A DNA stretch of 22,159 bases, taken from IMG/VR virus record IMGVR_UViG_3300010883_000566, positions 1 through 22,159 of that record. One strand, given 5' to 3'. Under the pieces are notes generated by a model. The model had not been told where the DNA came from. It did no database searches and saw nothing but the letters and a program-made list of their open reading frames with translations. A program made the position numbers and the translations under genes. Of the stretch, positions 1 to 6,065 are shown in pieces. This DNA is from a virus. Every line of letters begins with the position of its first letter. Within the stretch, counting starts at the first letter, position 1.

Positions 1-359
1 ATACGCCTGGCTGCGATTGCATGGCGATCAAATGCGACCACACGATTCGTTGCGGCCATGTCTTTTCGCGTTGCAGCTTCGCCGGCTGCTTTGGTAAAGG
101 CTTTAATGGTTGGCCAAATTCTTGTGTCCTGGGATGCTCTCAGGCTTTTCCGAATGCGGTCGAGAATGCTGGTGAATTGTTCAGCGTTAATTTGGGATGT
201 GATGCACCCGTTGAGGGCTTCCACAATGTCGGATAATTCGCGGCCCTGTTTGTTTGCGTCCTGGCGAATTGCAAATGGCGCGTCAAGCAGTTCGATAAAG
301 TCTGAAAGCCAGGCTTCAATGCGCTGAGTGCGTTGTTCAAATTTTAGATTTTTTTGCAT
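1..359 (-). CDS. Unknown protein downstream of replication gene, 3' end off window
   Basis: I do not recognise this gene. It reads leftward from an ATG at 359-357 and stays open to the edge of the window, giving at least 119 residues (starting MQKNLKFEQRTQ). The start lies 20 bases inside the end of the upstream replication gene, whose stop is at 339-337, so translation is probably coupled. The visible part looks soluble and mostly helical, with segments such as ELLDAPFAIRQDANK and LDRIRKSLRASQDTR and no signal peptide or membrane segment. Its position directly after a DUF1376/DnaT-like gene suggests a role in replication, for example a helicase-loading partner, but this is inferred only from position. 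Three shorter frames in this stretch (one on the same strand, two opposite) are shadows of it. Confidence 0.72.
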   Translation of the reverse strand, partial: MQKNLKFEQRTQRIEAWLSDFIELLDAPFAIRQDANKQGRELSDIVEALNGCITSQINAEQFTSILDRIRKSLRASQDTRIWPTIKAFTKAAGEAATRKDMAATNRVVAFDRHAIAARR

Positions 360-1077
360 TGCGTATTTTCTCCATTTCTCTAGCGACAGCTTCACGATCA
401 AAGCCTATAACGTTGCCTGGCTTTTGTGTGACGCGCTGGGCTGCGGTTCTAATCCAATTTCTCCAAGTCGCTGACCAATCGAGCTTAACGCCCTTGGCCC
501 CGCTGATGCCAGCCCAATAGTCTGGGAACTTGGCGGCCTCTCGCATGATGAGCGCCTGATCGAAATCCTGATCCTCGGCCCACATGATCCAATCTGGTGG
601 CACTTCCTGATCTGATGTCCAACGACTTCCGCGCTCTTTCTTGGAAGATACTTTAGTATCTTCTTCTTTACTAATATTACTATAGTTATAGTTAGCATTG
701 CGTTCGCATTGCGTTCGCATTGCGTTCGCATGGGTTAAATCTGTTTTATTCCAACGCCTTGCCGCGCTATCCCTTGCTTTCTCCTTTTTATCGGCCACCT
801 TTCGCCTCTCGACTTGCAGCCTTCTTTGTGTGTACTTTTTGGTTCTTCCGTCGTGCTGCCAGAAGTCCATTACGGTTGATTTAATCACGGCCCAGCGCTC
901 TGGAGTTGAGCAAGAAAGTTTTGCCAGGAGCGTGTCATTGTCTGGCAATGCGCAATCTGCCCTGCGCCATGCTTCCATGATCAAGAGAAGATATGCGCCG
1001 TGTTCTTCCGCGCTTAAATGCCTGGTATCTGCCAGATAGGCGTCGGCCCATAGCGGTAGAAAAGGAAATTCTGCCAT
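337..1077 (-). CDS. DUF1376 (YdaU-like) replication protein with DnaT-like C-terminal domain
   Basis: A 246-residue protein. Residues 1-90 (MAEFPFLPLWADAYLADTRH, then LSAEEHGAYLLLIMEAWRR) match the DUF1376/YdaU family found in replication modules of temperate phages. Residues 88-112 form a basic, charged helix. Residues 113-155 are a low-complexity linker. Residues 160-210 (PPDWIMWAEDQD, FPDYWAG, LDWSATWRNWIR) carry the aromatic pattern of the C-terminal DnaT-like domain, which in primosomal proteins contacts single-stranded DNA. The likely role is a primosome-type initiator that brings the host helicase to the phage origin. That is inference from domain content. The linker DNA contains an 11-bp tandem repeat and an AT-rich stretch. 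The ATG at 1077 is preceded by AAAGGG on the coding strand. The gene is divergent from the late operon and overlaps the next leftward gene by 23 bases. Confidence 0.85.
   Translation of the reverse strand: MAEFPFLPLWADAYLADTRHLSAEEHGAYLLLIMEAWRRADCALPDNDTLLAKLSCSTPERWAVIKSTVMDFWQHDGRTKKYTQRRLQVERRKVADKKEKARDSAARRWNKTDLTHANAMRTQCERNANYNYSNISKEEDTKVSSKKERGSRWTSDQEVPPDWIMWAEDQDFDQALIMREAAKFPDYWAGISGAKGVKLDWSATWRNWIRTAAQRVTQKPGNVIGFDREAVAREMEKIRNAKKSKI
644..731. other. Candidate replication origin inside the replication gene
   Basis: Three elements lie side by side within the linker-coding part of the replication gene. They are 3.4 copies of an 11-bp direct repeat (695-731), a stretch that is 28/34 A+T (661-694), and an inverted repeat with 8-bp arms GAAGATAC/GTATCTTC around TTTA (644-663). 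Read along the gene, the order is iterons, AT-rich, palindrome. Phage lambda's origin also lies inside its initiator gene O and is built from iterons next to an AT-rich unwinding region. The match is architectural only; no known origin sequence is recognised. Confidence 0.45.
695..731. repeat. 11-bp tandem direct repeat, 3.4 copies
   Basis: The unit GCATTGCGTTC occurs three times without mismatch (695-705, 706-716, 717-727) and is followed by GCAT. It encodes residues about 116-129 of the leftward replication protein. Because 11 is not a multiple of 3, each copy is read in a different frame, and gain or loss of one copy would shift the frame of the C-terminal domain. Confidence 0.9.
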
Positions 1078-1148
1078 ATTTAAAGCCCTTTACTGTTTGG
1101 CAGGGCTGCTTTATGCTTTGCCTTGCTGATTGGTTGTGCTTCAGCCTA

Positions 1149-1169
1149 GCGCGTTGAGTTTCTCCGCGC
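1149..1169 (+). other. Small GC-rich hairpin in divergent region
   Basis: GCGCG (1149-1153) can pair with CGCGC (1165-1169), and GAG (1156-1158) with CTC (1162-1164) around a TTT loop, leaving a two-base bulge. It sits ten bases upstream of the terminator stem, so the two may belong to one short transcript or leader. No protein is encoded here. Confidence 0.3.
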
Positions 1170-1178
1170 AACAACTTT

Positions 1179-1211
1179 AAGGGGCTCTCATTGCGGGAGC
1201 CTCTTTTTTTT
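1179..1211 (+). terminator. Rho-independent terminator (rightward)
   Basis: AAGGGGCTC (1179-1187) pairs with GAGCCTCTT (1197-1205) through nine base pairs, one of them G-U, around a nine-base loop. A run of eight T follows at 1204-1211. The T run shows that it works on the plus strand. It is odd that no plus-strand gene ends here: upstream is the 5' end of a leftward gene. It may end a short RNA started at about 1100-1120, or form an attenuator-like block ahead of the late operon. Confidence 0.7.
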
Positions 1212-1248
1212 GATATAGTTATTTTGTGCTTTGCTCTCTTGGCACTTT

Positions 1249-1283
1249 TGGGCTGGTGCTGACTACTCCCTGGCACTAGCCCA
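1249..1283. promoter_or_regulatory. 11-bp inverted repeat upstream of the late promoter
   Basis: TGGGCTGGTGC (1249-1259) is complementary to GCACTAGCCCA (1273-1283) except for one G-U pair, with 13 bases between the arms. It ends 12 bases before the -35 box of the putative late promoter. As DNA it could be an operator for a dimeric regulator. As RNA it would be a stable hairpin followed by a modest T-rich stretch (TTTTCTT), so it might act as a second terminator behind the one at 1179. Confidence 0.5.
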
Positions 1284-1295
1284 TCATTTTCTTGG

Positions 1296-1324
1296 TTGAT
1301 TGTGCGATATCGGTGCGCTATGGT
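1296..1324 (+). promoter_or_regulatory. Putative sigma70-type promoter for the late operon
   Basis: TTGATT (1296-1301) and TATGGT (1319-1324) are separated by exactly 17 bases, each matching four of six consensus positions. Transcription would begin near 1331, just before the Shine-Dalgarno AGGAGAG (1339-1345) and the ATG at 1350. The position ahead of the first gene of the rightward operon supports it, but a two-box match of this quality can arise by chance. Confidence 0.45.
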
Positions 1325-1349
1325 GTTTGGACATCACTAGGAGAGAGAT

Positions 1350-1586
1350 ATGACAAAACGTTTTAATGTTTCGCAAGCCAAGGATATTCCTGGCCGTGAT
1401 AAGCCTGTTTGGTTAAAGCACGGGGTTGCCTTTGAAAAGGAGGGAAAGATCTCAATCAAGCTGGAGAGTTTACCTATTCCTAATAATAAGGGTGAGATTT
1501 GGCTACGTTTATTTGAAGATGATGGGTTACGTTCTCAGCCAAATAATTCTGGCGGTTCGCCTATGGACGATGCGATTCCGTTTTGA
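1350..1586 (+). CDS. Small protein with SSB-like acidic C-terminal tail
   Basis: A 78-residue protein that opens the rightward operon, with a good Shine-Dalgarno AGGAGAG five bases before its ATG. The core (KPVWLKHGVAFEKEGKISIK and GEIWLRLFEDD) resembles a group of small beta-rich phage and plasmid proteins in which a tryptophan-lysine-glycine segment precedes an IKL...LP stretch. I know no experimental function for that group. The last residues, PMDDAIPF, closely resemble the DDDIPF tip that single-stranded DNA-binding proteins use to recruit replication and repair enzymes. A role as a small ssDNA-binding or SSB-mimicking protein is therefore possible, but the body is much shorter than a normal SSB and I cannot confirm an OB fold. 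Its stop overlaps the next start (TGATG). Confidence 0.75.
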   Translation: MTKRFNVSQAKDIPGRDKPVWLKHGVAFEKEGKISIKLESLPIPNNKGEIWLRLFEDDGLRSQPNNSGGSPMDDAIPF

Positions 1587-2026
1587 TGCCTCCACGCAAG
1601 GAAGATAGCAACCAGGTTCCTCCCATTGGGCGTTTTGGCGGTGTAAAGCTGATAGAGCGTCGCATTGGGCGGAGTGAGACTTTGGCTCACAACAAAGAGG
1701 CTGTAGCGGCTGAATTGATTGCTATGGGTACTGCGCGAATAACGGACATTGTTGATTTGGCTACGGGCCGGGTTAAGGATATTTCATTAATTCCTGACTA
1801 TGCTTTGGCTGCGATTAAGAAAGTTACGGTCAGCGAGTTGGGTACGACGGTTGAGTTGTTTGACAAGGTTAGCGTTCTTAGGGTTTTAGCTAAAGCGTCT
1901 GGGATGTTGGACGTTGAGAAGAATGAAAACAAGCCGTCTATTGTTGGGATTAACATGAAGGGGCCAGAGATTGCGGCCCCCTATGAGGAGGTTATTGATG
2001 GGGAGTCGCCGTGCAAAGAAGATTAA
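1586..2026 (+). CDS. Probable terminase small subunit (partial-family match)
   Basis: A 146-residue protein directly upstream of the packaging genes. Residues from about 38 (AAELIAMGTARITDIVDLAT) to about 113 (TTVELFDKVSVLRVLAKASG) follow the pattern of the C-terminal half of phage small terminases: a helical stretch with a TDIVDL-like motif, a segment ending AAIKKVTVSE, then a strand leading into a DK...LA...G helix. The DNA-binding helix-turn-helix that usually begins this family is not evident. The next gene encodes an HTH-like protein, so the two may share the DNA-recognition task; this is inference. I chose the ATG at 1586, which overlaps the previous stop as TGATG, rather than the TTG three bases earlier. 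There is no Shine-Dalgarno, consistent with translational coupling. Confidence 0.55.
   Translation: MPPRKEDSNQVPPIGRFGGVKLIERRIGRSETLAHNKEAVAAELIAMGTARITDIVDLATGRVKDISLIPDYALAAIKKVTVSELGTTVELFDKVSVLRVLAKASGMLDVEKNENKPSIVGINMKGPEIAAPYEEVIDGESPCKED
1985..1991 (+). promoter_or_regulatory. Ribosome binding site GAGGAGG deciding the start of the HTH gene
   Basis: A near-perfect Shine-Dalgarno, GAGGAGG, lies six bases before the ATG at 1998 and within the end of the preceding gene. It selects that ATG over the upstream in-frame ATG codons at 1971 and 1983, which lack such a site. Confidence 0.8.
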
Positions 2027-2228
2027 AACGCCGTTCGCGGATGAGGCGATTGAGTTCCAGAAGGCAATGCTGGGCGCTAGGTTATCGATTCGTGAGGTTG
2101 CTATTAGGTTTGGGCGCATGGAAGCGAAGATTGAAGAAATGATGTTGGGCAATGTTAAGCCTGACGTTTCTATGATTGCCCATTTGCGCATTCAAGCTGA
2201 TCGAATAAAGAAAGTTGCCAATGGCTGA
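1998..2228 (+). CDS. Small helix-turn-helix-like protein in packaging module
   Basis: A 76-residue basic protein. Residues 30-46 (LSIREVAIRFGRMEAKI) look like a helix-turn-helix: S-x-R-E-V-A before a turn, followed by a second helix, and then by HLRIQADRIKKVA. The N-terminus is basic (SRRAKKIK). It overlaps the end of the small-terminase-like gene by 29 bases and the large terminase by 8 (ATGGCTGA), so all three should be made together. A role in recognising the packaging site or in regulating the operon would fit, but no specific family is recognised. The start is fixed by the strong ribosome binding site GAGGAGG. Confidence 0.65.
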   Translation: MGSRRAKKIKTPFADEAIEFQKAMLGARLSIREVAIRFGRMEAKIEEMMLGNVKPDVSMIAHLRIQADRIKKVANG

Positions 2229-3738
2229 GTTACCAAGTTTAAATTTAGATTTTTCTAAAAGCCCTACGGTTTGGAATTTTTTGCATGACAAGGGTTTTGT
2301 TCGTGGGCTAATGGGGCCAGTTGGATCTGGCAAGTCTTATGCTTGCGCTGCTGAGATTATGCTAAAGGCGGTGCAGCAAAAACCGTCGCCCCGTGATGGA
2401 ATTAGATATACGCGGTTTGTGATTGTTCGAAATACTTATCCAGAACTGCGCACCACCACAATTAAAACTTGGCAAGAGTTATTCCCAGAGGATATTTGGG
2501 GTGGTATGCGCTGGCAACCTCCGATTGCTCACCATTTAAAATTGCCTAGTCGTGAGGGGATACCAGGCATTGATTGCGAGGTTATATTCTTAGCCCTTGA
2601 TACGCCGCAATCTGTTCGCAAGCTGTTGTCGTTGGAGATTACGGGTGCTTGGTGCAATGAAGCAAGAGAATTGCCCAAGGCTGTTATTGATGGCCTGACG
2701 CATCGGGTTGGGCGTTATCCACCCAGGGCTGATGGTGGGCCAACCTGGCATGGCATTTTTATGGACACCAACCCGCCTGACAATGATCACTGGTGGCATA
2801 CGTTGTCTGAGAAAGATCCGATTAAAGGCAAGTATCCTTGGAATTTCTTCCGTCAGCCTGGCGGGGTAGTGGAGGTTGGGGCCAAAGATTTGCCTAGTAA
2901 CCCAGAAGCAAATGATTTTATTCGATCTGGCGGCAAGTGGTGGATGTTAAACCCAGCGGCTGAAAATAAACACAATCTGCCGCCTGGATATTATCAGCAA
3001 ATGCTTGGTGGTAAAAATGCGGATTGGATCAGGTGTTATGCAGAAGGCAAGTTTACGTTTGTCCAGGAGGGCAGACCCGTTTGGCCAGAATATGACGATG
3101 ATCTTATGTCTGCGGAGTTTGATATTGATCCAGAATATGCAGTCCACATCGGAATTGACTTTGGCTTAACACCAGCTGCGGTGTTTGGACAAAGAACAGC
3201 GGGTGGCGCTTGGCGAATTATTGATGAGCTTGTGACGTTTGACATGGGGCTTGAGCGATTTGGACAAGAACTATTGGCGCACATTGCACACAGGTTTTCT
3301 AAGCAAGAAATCTTAATATGGGGTGATCCTGCTGGTATGAAGCGCGATGAGATTTATGAAGTTACCGCGTTTGATCACTTGCGAAGCCTGGGGTTAAAGG
3401 CTCAACCAACAGATAGCAACGCTTTCCAAGTGCGGCGTGAAGCAGGAGCCGCACCAATGAATCGTTTGGTTGGTGGCCGCCCTGGTATTTTAGTAAACAA
3501 AAGATGCTTAAAAACTCGAAAGGCTTTAAGCGGCGGGTATTACTTTAAGCGCCAATCCCTCGGCGCTGGACAGGAGCGATTTAAGGACGCGCCAGTAAAA
3601 AATGAACACTCGCACGTTGGCGATGCGTTTGGTTATATGTGCCTGGGCGGCGGGGAGCAACGCAGACTGCGCCGTGGTACATACGGGAATACCGGCGGGG
3701 GAACGTACACTGCACAAACAGACTTTGAGATATTTTAA
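2221..3738 (+). CDS. Terminase large subunit (DNA packaging ATPase/nuclease)
   Basis: A 505-residue packaging motor protein, close to the usual size. The Walker A loop GPVGSGKS is at residues 32-39. The likely Walker B/catalytic glutamate region is AWCNEARELP (E147), and a coupling motif MDTNPPD starts at 181. The C-terminal half has the RNase H-like nuclease acidic set: D313 in HIGIDFGLTPAA, D369 in IWGDPAG and D468 in HVGDAFGYM. The protein pumps DNA into proheads through the portal and cuts the concatemer. I start at ATG 2221 rather than the TTG two codons earlier, because it gives the common 8-base overlap with the upstream gene. All catalytic motifs are intact, so it should be active. 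Which packaging type (pac or cos) applies cannot be read from this gene. Confidence 0.95.
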   Translation: MAELPSLNLDFSKSPTVWNFLHDKGFVRGLMGPVGSGKSYACAAEIMLKAVQQKPSPRDGIRYTRFVIVRNTYPELRTTTIKTWQELFPEDIWGGMRWQPPIAHHLKLPSREGIPGIDCEVIFLALDTPQSVRKLLSLEITGAWCNEARELPKAVIDGLTHRVGRYPPRADGGPTWHGIFMDTNPPDNDHWWHTLSEKDPIKGKYPWNFFRQPGGVVEVGAKDLPSNPEANDFIRSGGKWWMLNPAAENKHNLPPGYYQQMLGGKNADWIRCYAEGKFTFVQEGRPVWPEYDDDLMSAEFDIDPEYAVHIGIDFGLTPAAVFGQRTAGGAWRIIDELVTFDMGLERFGQELLAHIAHRFSKQEILIWGDPAGMKRDEIYEVTAFDHLRSLGLKAQPTDSNAFQVRREAGAAPMNRLVGGRPGILVNKRCLKTRKALSGGYYFKRQSLGAGQERFKDAPVKNEHSHVGDAFGYMCLGGGEQRRLRRGTYGNTGGGTYTAQTDFEIF

Positions 3739-4215
3739 ATGATAAAACTCCCAAGATTTAGATTAACTTCTGGCGAAATGATTGTAGATTTTCTTCCGTC
3801 ACACGCAGATAAAATTGAACTAAAAGACCGTGATCTTTATTACGAAAGCATTATTCCAAATTATCGGCAGTATATTGCAGGGGGCGCTCAACCAGGGTTA
3901 TCGTGGACGGGCATCTACAACAATAAAATAGTTCTTTGCTTTGGCGTTCGACAGGTTTGGCCTAATGTTGCGGAGGCCTGGCTGCTCCCTAGCCCTCTAA
4001 TAAACGATCATGCGCTATCGGTAGTAAGGACGGCTCGAAAGATTTTTTCGGATATTTTTAAAACTGAGGCTTTTTCTCGCGTTCACATTAGTGTAGACTC
4101 TGCTAACGATAGCGCATTTAAATTTGCTAAAGCGTTAGGTTTTGAAACTGAGGGAATTTTGCGCAAATATGGCCCAGACGGGTCGGACTATTATATGATG
4201 GCAAGGATAAAATAA
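3739..4215 (+). CDS. GNAT-fold protein, possibly a T7 gp13-like structural relative
   Basis: A 158-residue protein that starts directly after the terminase stop codon. The C-terminal half fits the N-acetyltransferase (GNAT) fold: RVHISVDSANDSAFKFAKAL followed by GFETEGILRKYGPDG, which corresponds to the region where an asparagine helix and a G-F-x-x-E-G turn complete the acetyl-CoA site. The usual R/Q-x-x-G-x-G/A phosphate-binding loop of motif A is not evident; VVRTARKIFSDIF stands in its place. Proteins of this type recur near terminase and portal genes of podoviruses and have been compared with T7 gp13. It may be a minor virion or assembly protein instead of an active enzyme. Acetylation of a host or phage protein remains an alternative. 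Confidence 0.65.
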   Translation: MIKLPRFRLTSGEMIVDFLPSHADKIELKDRDLYYESIIPNYRQYIAGGAQPGLSWTGIYNNKIVLCFGVRQVWPNVAEAWLLPSPLINDHALSVVRTARKIFSDIFKTEAFSRVHISVDSANDSAFKFAKALGFETEGILRKYGPDGSDYYMMARIK

Positions 4216-4466
4216 TGGGAAACTTTCACAGATCACCAGGAGATAATGACTCACTAAGATTGGTGGAAGCGCCACCACCGCCGCCTACAATAAGCAAAAC
4301 GCAACGTCAGCAAGAATCTCGCGCTGAATCGCAGATGGCTGAAGAGCAAAGGCAGCTTGCTGCTAGGCGCAACGTGCGGCGAACTGGTGGTATGCGAATG
4401 CTGTTCTCACCTTTGCGCCAAGATCAAGAAGCGCTAGTCGAGGGCAAAACAACGCTTGGCGGATAG
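4215..4466 (+). CDS. Hypothetical small protein between terminase and portal genes
   Basis: An 83-residue hydrophilic protein that I cannot assign to a family. It has a polyproline run (EAPPPPPT) near residue 20, then a glutamine- and arginine-rich, probably coiled-coil segment (residues 28-55), and a motif RRTGGMRMLFSP near residue 56. Similar short proteins with an Arg/Gly-rich patch and a leucine-phenylalanine pair occur between the terminase and portal genes of other podoviruses; their function is unknown to me. Its ATG overlaps the preceding stop (TAATG), placing it firmly in the late operon. No signal peptide or membrane segment is visible. Confidence 0.6.
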   Translation: MGNFHRSPGDNDSLRLVEAPPPPPTISKTQRQQESRAESQMAEEQRQLAARRNVRRTGGMRMLFSPLRQDQEALVEGKTTLGG

Positions 4467-4499
4467 CCTAATGCGTTTATTAGTAGATGGAGAATAATA

Positions 4500-6065
4500 A
4501 TGCCTAAATTAAACGTCGGTCAGGTAATGGAGCGCGAGGCCAAAGCGCAAGCGCGTAAAGACGATTGGCGTTCTATTTACGAGGATTGCTATGAGTTTGC
4601 ATTGCCGCAGCGCAATCTTTATTCTGGTTCTTATGAAGGCGGGGTTTCGGGCAAAAATAAAATGTCCCGCGTTTTTGATTCTACCGCAATCCATGCAACG
4701 CAACGATTTGCTAATCGCATCCAGGCTGGATTGTTTCCGCCTTATAAAAAATGGTGTCGTTTGGAAACAGGTAGCGCTATTCCCCAACAGAATGAATTTC
4801 AAGCGCAATCAGTGCTAGACCAATATACCGCAACTATGTTTGAAACATTGAGACAAACAAACTTTGATTTGGCAATGGGGGAGTTTTTGCTAGATCTTGC
4901 TGTCGGTACTGCCGTTATGATGATTATGCCTGGCGATGAAACAACACCAATTCGTTTTGCCCCAATCCCGCAATATCTTGTTGCAATCGAAGAGGGCGCT
5001 TTTGGCAATGTAGATAACGTATATCGGAAGTTGCGCCTTAAAGCAGAAGCGATACCTGTAGAATACCCAGATGTTCAGCGATCGTCTGAGCTTGATGATA
5101 TGATTAACAATCACCCAAGCCGTGATGTAGATTTGATTGACGCTGTTATTTTTGATCCTGAGAAGGGCCGTTACCATTACTATGTAATATGGCCTGGCAA
5201 AAAACAGGAACTTGTTTACCGCGAAATGCGCTCAAGCCCGTTTGTCGTTGCTCGTTACATGAAGGTTGCTGGTGAGGTTTATGGCCGTGGCCCACTTGTT
5301 ACAGCTATCCCTGACATTAAAACCTTAAATAAAACGCTTGAATTGGTTTTGAAAAACGCAAGTCTATCAATCGCTGGGGTTTATACTGCGGCTGATGATG
5401 GTGTTCTTAATCCTCAGAACGTAAAGATCCAGCCTGGCTCAGTTATTGCTGTTGCTCGGAATGGTGGGCCACAAGGCGCGTCATTAGTTCCTTTAGCCCG
5501 CGCTGGTGATTTTAATCTATCACAGATTATTGTAAATGATTTGCGGATGAACGTAAAAAAGATTTTGATGGATGATACTTTGCCGCCTGATAATATGTCG
5601 GCACGATCTGCCACAGAGATTGCGGAGCGAACTAGAGAGCTTGCTACTAATCTTGGATCAGCATTCGGGCGTTTAATTAATGAAACTATGATTCCCGTTG
5701 TTACACGCATTCTTTATGTGATGGATCAGCAGGGCTTGATTGATATGCCGCTAAAAGTAAACGGCATTGAAGTTAAAGTTACGCCAGTATCGCCTCTTGC
5801 TCAAGCGCAGAAGTTGCAAGAAGTCCAAGATGTAATGCAATATATGCAGATTGCTAATGCAATGGGCCCGCAAGGCCAGGCGACAATATCACCGGGGCGT
5901 ATATTGTCATTTATATCACAGAGGCTTGGGATTGATTCAAACCTCTTGGCGACTCCAGAGGAGCAAATGCAATTTATGCAGCAAATGCAACAAGCCGCAC
6001 AGCAACAAGCTATGGCTGAACAGGGCGCTGCCCCACAAGGCGGCCCACCACAGGGGGCAGTGTAA
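4500..6065 (+). CDS. Portal protein (head-to-tail connector), podovirus type
   Basis: A 521-residue protein that forms the dodecameric ring at the capsid vertex through which DNA is pumped and ejected. It resembles the T7-group head-to-tail connecting protein family: an N-terminal helix followed by CYEFALPQRN, the segment SRVFDSTAIHATQRFANRIQ with AGLFPPYKKWCRLE, a central ISKxL-like region (IPDIKTLNKTLELVLKNASL), SARSATEIAERTRELATNLG, and a glutamine-rich C-terminus (MQQMQQAAQQQAMAEQ). Its length agrees with the family (T7 gp8 is 536 residues). GGAG nine bases upstream serves as the ribosome binding site. It precedes the scaffold and capsid genes, the expected position. The following gene overlaps its stop (TAATG). 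Confidence 0.93.
   Translation: MPKLNVGQVMEREAKAQARKDDWRSIYEDCYEFALPQRNLYSGSYEGGVSGKNKMSRVFDSTAIHATQRFANRIQAGLFPPYKKWCRLETGSAIPQQNEFQAQSVLDQYTATMFETLRQTNFDLAMGEFLLDLAVGTAVMMIMPGDETTPIRFAPIPQYLVAIEEGAFGNVDNVYRKLRLKAEAIPVEYPDVQRSSELDDMINNHPSRDVDLIDAVIFDPEKGRYHYYVIWPGKKQELVYREMRSSPFVVARYMKVAGEVYGRGPLVTAIPDIKTLNKTLELVLKNASLSIAGVYTAADDGVLNPQNVKIQPGSVIAVARNGGPQGASLVPLARAGDFNLSQIIVNDLRMNVKKILMDDTLPPDNMSARSATEIAERTRELATNLGSAFGRLINETMIPVVTRILYVMDQQGLIDMPLKVNGIEVKVTPVSPLAQAQKLQEVQDVMQYMQIANAMGPQGQATISPGRILSFISQRLGIDSNLLATPEEQMQFMQQMQQAAQQQAMAEQGAAPQGGPPQGAV

Noticed and set aside
21-340. Two plus-strand frames (21-236, 58-327) and a short minus-strand frame (140-340) at the left edge
   Set aside because: They overlap the longer minus-strand frame that starts at 359, is coupled to the replication gene and has natural protein composition; the others are cysteine- or basic-rich shadows without ribosome binding sites.
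935-1276. Minus-strand frame of 113 codons across the divergent region
   Set aside because: It crosses the terminator and inverted repeat and overlaps the replication gene start; composition is arginine/serine-rich and nonsensical, with no Shine-Dalgarno.
4468-4483. Inverted repeat CTAAT-N6-ATTAG before the portal gene
   Set aside because: Five-base AT-rich arms are expected by chance at this composition and there is no other supporting signal.
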